Shown piece after piece: positions 7,659-11,175 of a DNA stretch of 11,175 nt (its first letter is position 1; the number at the start of each line of letters is the position of its first letter). Made by a program: the position numbers and the translations under genes. Below the pieces are notes generated by a model, which was not told the origin of the DNA, ran no database searches, and saw only the letters and a list, made by a program, of their open reading frames with translations. Source of the stretch: Clostridia bacterium (GTDB taxonomy: Bacteria; Bacillota; Clostridia; Oscillospirales; Acutalibacteraceae); NCBI GenBank assembly GCA_017425745.1, contig JAFOXT010000008.1, positions 1 to 11,175 of the forward strand, written 5' to 3'.

Positions 7659-8420
7659 GTGAACGAAACATTTTACAATATGATATTCAAGCGAAAATCC
7701 TTTCATATTTTCAGAAATGTTGAGGGTGAAATTACCGAAGAAGAGCTGAAAACAATTGAAGAGAAATACAAAGACTTCTCCCCTCTTTACGAAAACATCA
7801 AAACCGAAATCAGGATAGTTCCCTCAGAAAAGACCACCTGCAAACGAGGTCAGGATTACTGTATTCTCCTTTATAGCGAGCAGAAAGACGGCTTTCTTCC
7901 CAACATAGGCTACCTTGGCGAACAGCTTGATTTGCTGCTTGCCTCAATGAACATCGGTGCTTTATGGTTCGGTATTGGCAAAACTGAGGAGAAGAACGAA
8001 AACGGTCTTGATTATGTAATTATGTTTGCCATTAAAAAGGTAAACGACGAGAAAAAGTTCCGCAAGGATATGTTCAAAAGCAAGCGCAAGGAGCTTTCGG
8101 AAGTTTTTACGGGCGATTATTTTAAAGAGGTTATAAATATCGCAAGATTTGCACCAAGCGCCTGCAACACTCAACCGTGGAAAGTAGTCAGCGAAAAGAA
8201 TAAGCTGACGGTTTACCGATACAAAAAACCGGGCAAGCGCGGCATTATGCCTGCAGACAAGGTCGCTTACTACAACAGAATTGATATCGGAATTTTCCTT
8301 CTGTTTCTTGAGCTTTGTCTCGGACACGAGAATATTAGCTTTGAAAGAAAGCTATTTTCCGATGACGGTGACATAAGCAGGGAAGACACCCTCGTTGCAG
8401 AATACTACATAAAGGAGTAA
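7659..8420 (+). CDS. Nitroreductase-fold protein (TM1586-like)
   Basis: A probable FMN-dependent oxidoreductase of the nitroreductase superfamily; substrate unknown. The 253 residues contain the N-terminal phosphate-contact type motif KRKSFHIFRN (11-20), a central helix region NIGYLGEQLDLLLASMNIGALWFGIG (82-107, the usual 'G.LGxGTCWxG'-like position), and a second motif IARFAPSACNTQPWKV (161-176), which is characteristic of the subgroup with duplicated half-domains such as TM1586. The start is GTG, with AAGGCAGG 8-9 nt upstream; the next in-frame ATG at 7680 would cut into the first conserved helix. A histidine phosphatase gene follows 4 nt after the stop. Could be a flavin storage or redox-sensing protein rather than an enzyme. 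Confidence 0.8.
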   Translation: MNETFYNMIFKRKSFHIFRNVEGEITEEELKTIEEKYKDFSPLYENIKTEIRIVPSEKTTCKRGQDYCILLYSEQKDGFLPNIGYLGEQLDLLLASMNIGALWFGIGKTEEKNENGLDYVIMFAIKKVNDEKKFRKDMFKSKRKELSEVFTGDYFKEVINIARFAPSACNTQPWKVVSEKNKLTVYRYKKPGKRGIMPADKVAYYNRIDIGIFLLFLELCLGHENISFERKLFSDDGDISREDTLVAEYYIKE

Positions 8421-8424
8421 CAAC

Positions 8425-9144
8425 ATGGAAATACTTATAGTCCGTCACGGCGACCCCAATTACGCCTTGGACACCCTTACAACAAAAGGTATAAGGGAAG
8501 CCAAGCTTCTTGCAAAAAGACTTTCAAAATTAGATGTAAAAGCGTTTTACTGCTCACCCTTGGGCAGAGCAAAAAAGACCGCATCATACACTCTCAGAAT
8601 GATGAAAAGAAAGGCTGAAACCCTTGATTTCCTGAGAGAATTTGAAGGCACTGTCAACGACCCTGAGCGTGGAAAAATGTGCTGTTGGGACAGAAAGCCT
8701 GCCTATTGGACAGAGATTCCCGAATACTACACCTATGAAAACTGGAACAGTGTTCCTCTTATGGCAGAGGGCAATGTTACAGAGAAATATAAAAAGGTTT
8801 GCGACGGCATTGATGAGCTGATGGCGAAGCACGGATACGTACACAACGGCAAGCTTTATGATGTAGTAAATGAAAACCACGACATCATTGTACTTTTCTG
8901 CCATTTTGGTGTTGAGTCGGTGCTTCTTTCTCACATTTTCGGTATCTCCCCTATGATTATGTGGCACAACTTTGTTGCACTGCCCACATCTGTTACGAGA
9001 ATTGTAAGCCAGGAAAGAGAAAAAGGCAAAGCGATTTTCACCTGCCTGCAATACGGTGATTTAAGTCACCTTTACGCCGGTGGCGAAGAGCCGTCGTTCA
9101 GAGCACGTTGGTGTGAGTGTTACAGTGATGATACGAGGCATTGA
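8425..9144 (+). CDS. Histidine phosphatase (phosphoglycerate mutase-like) family protein
   Basis: A 239-residue member of the branch 1 histidine phosphatase superfamily. The N-terminal LIVRHGDP has the phospho-accepting H8 with R7 and G9. YCSPLGRAKKTA (42-53) has the second phosphate-contact Arg. LREFEG (70-75) supplies the likely acid, and FCHFGVES (158-165) carries the second catalytic histidine H160. All catalytic residues are present, so it should be active, but the substrate cannot be read from sequence; phosphoglycerate mutase, sugar-phosphate or nucleotide phosphatase roles are all possible. ATG start, with AAAGGAG (8411-8417) overlapping the stop codon region of the upstream nitroreductase-like gene (4-nt gap), so the two are co-transcribed. 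The tail after about residue 215 is family-atypical and unrecognised. Confidence 0.88.
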   Translation: MEILIVRHGDPNYALDTLTTKGIREAKLLAKRLSKLDVKAFYCSPLGRAKKTASYTLRMMKRKAETLDFLREFEGTVNDPERGKMCCWDRKPAYWTEIPEYYTYENWNSVPLMAEGNVTEKYKKVCDGIDELMAKHGYVHNGKLYDVVNENHDIIVLFCHFGVESVLLSHIFGISPMIMWHNFVALPTSVTRIVSQEREKGKAIFTCLQYGDLSHLYAGGEEPSFRARWCECYSDDTRH

Positions 9145-9148
9145 TTAA

Positions 9149-9224
9149 ATGAAGCATTTGCTGCGCAAACATGAAGCGGCGACTATGTCGCCATGAAGCA
9201 TTGAACTGAAGTTCAATATGAAGC
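9149..9224. repeat. Array 1: three short palindromes linked by ATGAAGC
   Basis: Four exact copies of ATGAAGC (9149-9155, 9171-9177, 9193-9199, 9218-9224) separate three different hairpin modules: ATTTGCTGCGCAAAC (9156-9170, stem TTTGC/GCAAA), GGCGACTATGTCGCC (9178-9192, perfect 6-bp stem, loop TAT), and ATTGAACTGAAGTTCAAT (9200-9217, 7 to 8-bp stem). The modules differ in sequence while the linker is constant, which is the reverse of a CRISPR, where the repeat is long and spacers are unique. It lies between the stop of the histidine phosphatase gene and a bidirectional terminator, so it is transcribed in that gene's 3' UTR. Confidence 0.9.
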
Positions 9225-9225
9225 A

Positions 9226-9250
9226 AAAAGTCGCCTTAGTGGCGACTTTT
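9226..9250. terminator. Bidirectional terminator between convergent operons
   Basis: AAAAGTCGCC (9226-9235) pairs perfectly with GGCGACTTTT (9241-9250), loop TTAGT. A-tract on one side and T-tract on the other serve both strands: the histidine phosphatase operon on plus and the three-gene operon on minus, whose last stop codon is at 9253-9255. Confidence 0.9.
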
Positions 9251-9252
9251 CA

Positions 9253-9801
9253 TTATTTTGGGAAGTTTTCTACTGCTTTTTTCAGCTCAGTAAAATCAAC
9301 TTTTTTATGCTCTAATTTCTTTAACCCATTCAAAGAAATTGTTTTTTGTTTGCTCAGCTTTTCGTTAATCTCTAAAGTTTTAACAATATAAAAATCCCAT
9401 TGTGTTAAATCTAACGGATTTGCTTTTTCAACATCGGTACACTTAAAAAGGCAAAATACGTAAATATCAGACCTGCGTATTCTGCTGTCAGAATATTTAT
9501 GACTTTTCTCGTCCCACAACCGTGTTGGTTTAATGTCAAAAATAATCTTTGAAAGACTGGTCTGTTTCCATGACTGAAGATATGCTGATGATTTAATTTC
9601 AACTCGTGTATTGTCTTTAAGCAACAAATCATAAGCATCCCATTCTTTACGGAAATCTTTATCAATACCCAAAGCCATAGCAACAATAAACTCTGCTAAA
9701 CGACCTCTTTCAGAATTGGATAAGATATCCGAATGTGCCCATCTCCAAAAATCCATTAAACTTCGTCCGTTTGTAAATAATTCTTCTCCGCTCTTCTTCA
9801 T
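9253..9801 (-). CDS. PD-(D/E)XK nuclease-like protein
   Basis: I do not recognise a named family, but the N-terminal half has the layout of a PD-(D/E)XK nuclease: helix SERGRLAEFIVAMALGI with E37, then EWDAYDLLL with candidate metal-binding D55 or D58, then RVEIKSSAYLQSW with E68-x-K70 (E-x-K). The order E, D, ExK and the trailing glutamine-containing segment fit restriction-endonuclease-like folds. The 182 residues suit a single catalytic domain plus a C-terminal basic tail (LKKLEHKKVDFTELKK). The ATG overlaps the stop of the upstream methyltransferase as ATGA, and its ribosome binding site GGAAGGAT lies inside that gene, so translation is coupled. Base composition is low: 16 of 60 G+C by eye at 9301-9360, against 32 of 60 in the ROK gene at 4381-4440. 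DNA-cleaving activity is inference. Confidence 0.7.
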   Translation of the reverse strand: MKKSGEELFTNGRSLMDFWRWAHSDILSNSERGRLAEFIVAMALGIDKDFRKEWDAYDLLLKDNTRVEIKSSAYLQSWKQTSLSKIIFDIKPTRLWDEKSHKYSDSRIRRSDIYVFCLFKCTDVEKANPLDLTQWDFYIVKTLEINEKLSKQKTISLNGLKKLEHKKVDFTELKKAVENFPK

Positions 9802-10427
9802 AAATTCATCATCCTTCCAGACGGCTTTTCAACATTTAACGCAACAAATACATTTGCAAATTCAGTTTCGTAATGTTTTTCTATATGCATTCCGGATTTT
9901 TCTATATACATCTTCGTATCATCAGGCTTGTCGGGGAAAACCTTAATCTTTGTAAAACCTGCATCTATTGTATCGCTTTGATTTTTATCTGTTGACAATA
10001 CAAATCTTCCACCGTTTTTGAGAAGATAGAAAACCTTATCAACTGCTCTTTGCTTTTCTTCAATATGCATAAAGGTAAGCGATGAATAAACGACATCAAA
10101 CTTTTCATTGAACTCTGCAGAAAGAAAATCGTCGCAGATTATTTTTACATTATCAAGGTCTTTCAGATTTTCCTCTGCTCTTTTTACTGTTTCTGAAGAT
10201 ATGTCAATACCCGTAAAATGCTTACAGACCGGTGCAACTCTAACGGCTAATCTGCCTGTACCTACTCCGATTTCGAGAACGGATTTTGCTTTATCAAGCT
10301 TCATTTTCTCAATGAAATCTGCACCGTCCCACTTATCCATATAAACTTTGAGGGGTTCAGGGTCATGAACGGGGTCATTGCCTTCGGTTATCAATATGTC
10401 GTAATGTGTTGCAACAGGATTGTTCAT
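9798..10427 (-). CDS. Class I SAM-dependent methyltransferase
   Basis: A 209-residue methyltransferase with a Rossmann-type core. Motif I is VLEIGVGTGRLA (50-61), binding SAM. The acidic end of strand 2 is GIDIS (73-77, D75). ICDDF (97-101) marks strand 3, and FDVVYSSLTFMHI (110-122) is the motif IV region, followed by LLKNGGRFVLS (135-145). The motifs resemble small-molecule methyltransferases of the Methyltransf_11/25 type. There is no (D/N/S)PPY motif, so an adenine or N4-cytosine DNA methyltransferase is unlikely. Start ATG at 10425-10427 with a GAGGACGAG site. It begins 9 nt after the four-helix-bundle gene ends and overlaps the nuclease-like gene by 4 nt. Substrate unknown. Confidence 0.88.
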   Translation of the reverse strand: MNNPVATHYDILITEGNDPVHDPEPLKVYMDKWDGADFIEKMKLDKAKSVLEIGVGTGRLAVRVAPVCKHFTGIDISSETVKRAEENLKDLDNVKIICDDFLSAEFNEKFDVVYSSLTFMHIEEKQRAVDKVFYLLKNGGRFVLSTDKNQSDTIDAGFTKIKVFPDKPDDTKMYIEKSGMHIEKHYETEFANVFVALNVEKPSGRMMNL

Positions 10428-10436
10428 TTCTCGTCC

Positions 10437-10790
10437 TCATTTCATATTTTCTTTGGTTGTGTTTATGGAAGAGATGAGCATTGCTCTTATACTTGTACAT
10501 TTAGAATTGAGACTATGATATTTTTCTTCTTCTATATATTTTGTTTTAAGCAACAAATCAAGCCAATATCCGGTTTCGTTTGCTTCTTTTAGTGCGATCT
10601 GCATTTTAGAAATAAAATCTGCTTTACCGTGAGCATACTGTGCTTCTCTTATATTCGCTCCGATGGAAGTTCCGCTTCTTCCTATCTGATTAGCAATAAC
10701 GCTTTCTTTATTTATTTTCAGCTCTTTTACCAGGTTGATAATTTCAACTGCCAAATCCATTGAATATATTGATAGTTTATCGTCTCTCAT
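10437..10790 (-). CDS. Four-helix-bundle protein, 23S rRNA intervening-sequence family
   Basis: A 117-residue, nearly all-helical protein of the family first noticed as ORFs inside 23S rRNA intervening sequences. Key features are the segment IANQIGRSGTSIGANIREAQ (32-51), joining helices 1 and 2, and the third helix FISKMQIALKEANETGYWLDLL (59-80), both highly typical. Related proteins act as Avd accessory factors in diversity-generating retroelements, but no reverse transcriptase or template repeat is present here. Free-standing members have no settled function; nucleic-acid binding is suspected. It is the first gene of the operon, with AAGGGGAG (complement of 10798-10805) about 7 nt before the ATG and a perfect-consensus promoter just upstream. 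Confidence 0.92.
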   Translation of the reverse strand: MRDDKLSIYSMDLAVEIINLVKELKINKESVIANQIGRSGTSIGANIREAQYAHGKADFISKMQIALKEANETGYWLDLLLKTKYIEEEKYHSLNSKCTSIRAMLISSINTTKENMK

Positions 10791-10812
10791 ATTTCATCTC
10801 CCCTTTTTACAG

Positions 10813-10841
10813 ATTATAACTTGTTATGTTCATATTGTCAA
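10813..10841 (-). promoter_or_regulatory. Perfect-consensus promoter for the four-helix/methyltransferase/nuclease operon
   Basis: On the minus strand: TTGACA (10836-10841), 17-nt spacer, TATAAT (10813-10818). The first ATGAAGC linker of array 2 begins 7 bp upstream of the -35. Predicted transcription start near 10806, leaving a short leader of about 15 nt before the ATG. Confidence 0.88.
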
Positions 10842-10848
10842 ACATCAA

Positions 10849-11016
10849 ATGAAGCACTCGCTTACGCTCGCATGAAGCGTTTGCTGCGCAAACGTGAAGC
10901 ATTGAACTAAAGTTCAATATGAAGCAAAGCGTGCCGACAGAAATTCATACACCGAAGGTGTGCTTCATAGGGCAAAGCCCTGCTTCATTTTTCATGTGCC
11001 GTAAGGCACGCTTCAT
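10849..11016. repeat. Array 2: palindrome modules with ATGAAGC linkers that reverse orientation
   Basis: Left half: ATGAAGC (10849-10855), ACTCGCTTACGCTCGC (not a hairpin but a CTCGC direct repeat), ATGAAGC (10872-10878), GTTTGCTGCGCAAAC (10879-10893), GTGAAGC (10894-10900), ATTGAACTAAAGTTCAAT (10901-10918), ATGAAGC (10919-10925). Right half uses the reverse complement linker: AATTCAT (10942-10948, degenerate), ACACC-GAA-GGTGT (10949-10961), GCTTCAT (10962-10968), AGGGC-AAA-GCCCT (10969-10981), GCTTCAT (10982-10988), TTTTCAT (10989-10995), GTGCC-GTAA-GGCAC (10996-11009), GCTTCAT (11010-11016). AAGCGTGCC (10927-10935) and GGCACGCTT (11005-11013) enclose the right half as a 9-bp inverted repeat. 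Two modules are shared with array 1. Confidence 0.9.
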
Positions 11017-11017
11017 T

Positions 11018-11064
11018 TCCAGAAACAAAAAAAGTCACCCTTCAGGTGACTTTTTGTTTCTGGA
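11018..11064. terminator. Bidirectional terminator overlapping the tRNA-Gly 3' end
   Basis: Inner stem AAAAAGTCACC (11029-11039) with GGTGACTTTTT (11045-11055), loop CTTCA. Outer stem TCCAGAAAC (11018-11026) with GTTTCTGGA (11056-11064), an AA bulge between them. On the minus strand it ends the tRNA transcript with seven U. The right outer arm includes the discriminator and CCA of tRNA-Gly. Confidence 0.88.
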
Positions 11065-11136
11065 GCGGATGACGAGGCTCGAACTCGCTACCTCCACCTT
11101 GGCAAGGTGGCGCTCTACCAGATGAGCTACATCCGC
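11061..11136 (-). tRNA. tRNA-Gly (anticodon GCC)
   Basis: Read on the minus strand: acceptor GCGGATG pairs perfectly with CATCCGC; D arm GCTC/GAGC; anticodon arm CCACC-TTGCCAA-GGTGG with anticodon GCC; T arm GCGAG-TTCGAGC-CTCGT with one G-U closing pair; discriminator T (U) as expected for glycine; and an encoded CCA (11061-11063). Body 73 nt, 76 with CCA. Confidence 0.96.
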
Positions 11137-11141
11137 ATATT

Positions 11142-11175
11142 TGGTGCCTCCGGCCGGAATCGAACCAGCGACACG
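11142..11175 (-). tRNA. Partial tRNA, 3' end only, isotype undetermined
   Basis: The minus strand shows the T arm GCTGG-TTCGATT-CCGGC, acceptor 3' strand CGGAGGC, discriminator A and encoded CCA. The rest lies beyond the window edge. It is 5 nt upstream of tRNA-Gly, so the two are part of one tRNA operon. The anticodon is not visible and I do not assign an amino acid. Confidence 0.88.

Noticed and set aside
9149..9196. Tiny ORF encoding MKHLLRKHEAATMSP from the first ATGAAGC; similar ones in array 2 (MKHSLTLA, MKRLLRKREALN)
   Set aside because: Every linker contains ATG by chance of its sequence; none has a ribosome binding site and the reading frame is broken between modules of different length.
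9253..10427. Classical restriction-modification system
   Set aside because: The methyltransferase has small-molecule type motifs, with no (D/N/S)PPY or cytosine-C5 PCQ motif; only the nuclease half has a suggestive pattern.
10437..10790. Diversity-generating retroelement accessory gene (Avd)
   Set aside because: The fold matches, but there is no reverse transcriptase, template repeat or variable repeat in the window.
9149..11016. CRISPR array
   Set aside because: The repeated unit is only 7 bp, the intervening segments are palindromes of 13-18 bp rather than unique spacers, and no cas genes are present.
10919..11125. 68-codon plus-strand ORF starting in array 2 and reading through the tRNA-Gly gene
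   Set aside because: It is antisense to a clear tRNA and its C-terminal MTRLELATSTLARW-type sequence is a familiar artefact of reading tRNA genes on the wrong strand; no ribosome binding site.

Overview
The window looks like a low-to-mid GC Firmicute, most likely a gut Clostridia of the Ruminococcaceae/Oscillospiraceae type. This is inferred from SigA-type TTGACA/TATAAT promoters, AGGAGG-type ribosome binding sites, TTG and GTG starts, encoded CCA ends on tRNAs, and a secreted Cys-rich repeat protein with FN3 domains. I cannot name a species from sequence alone.

Left part (1-4953): a minus-strand greA-lysS operon (transcript cleavage factor and class II lysyl-tRNA synthetase) is read from a perfect-consensus promoter. 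Divergent from it is a nagA plus ROK-family operon for amino-sugar handling, with an 11-nt overlap between the two genes. The ROK protein is unusual: it has a ~145-residue N-terminal extension and lacks the usual zinc-site residues.

Middle (4954-9144): an 804-residue exported protein has twelve Cys-Cys-Cys-His repeats followed by a YDG/Ig-like segment and two FN3-like domains, with its own promoter and terminator. It is followed by a two-gene operon encoding a nitroreductase-fold protein and a histidine phosphatase.

Right part (9145-11175): a visibly more AT-rich minus-strand three-gene operon encodes a four-helix-bundle (23S rRNA intervening-sequence type) protein, a class I SAM methyltransferase and a PD-(D/E)XK-like nuclease candidate. 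It starts from a second perfect-consensus promoter; the last two genes share an ATGA overlap. On both sides lie related arrays of short palindromes separated by a constant 7-mer, ATGAAGC. Both arrays abut a bidirectional terminator, and the right array switches linker orientation halfway. Beyond them is a minus-strand tRNA cluster: tRNA-Gly(GCC) and the 3' end of a second tRNA. The bracketed cassette and its modular palindrome arrays are the best candidate in the window for something not well described. No CRISPR array, transposase, integrase or rRNA gene was seen.
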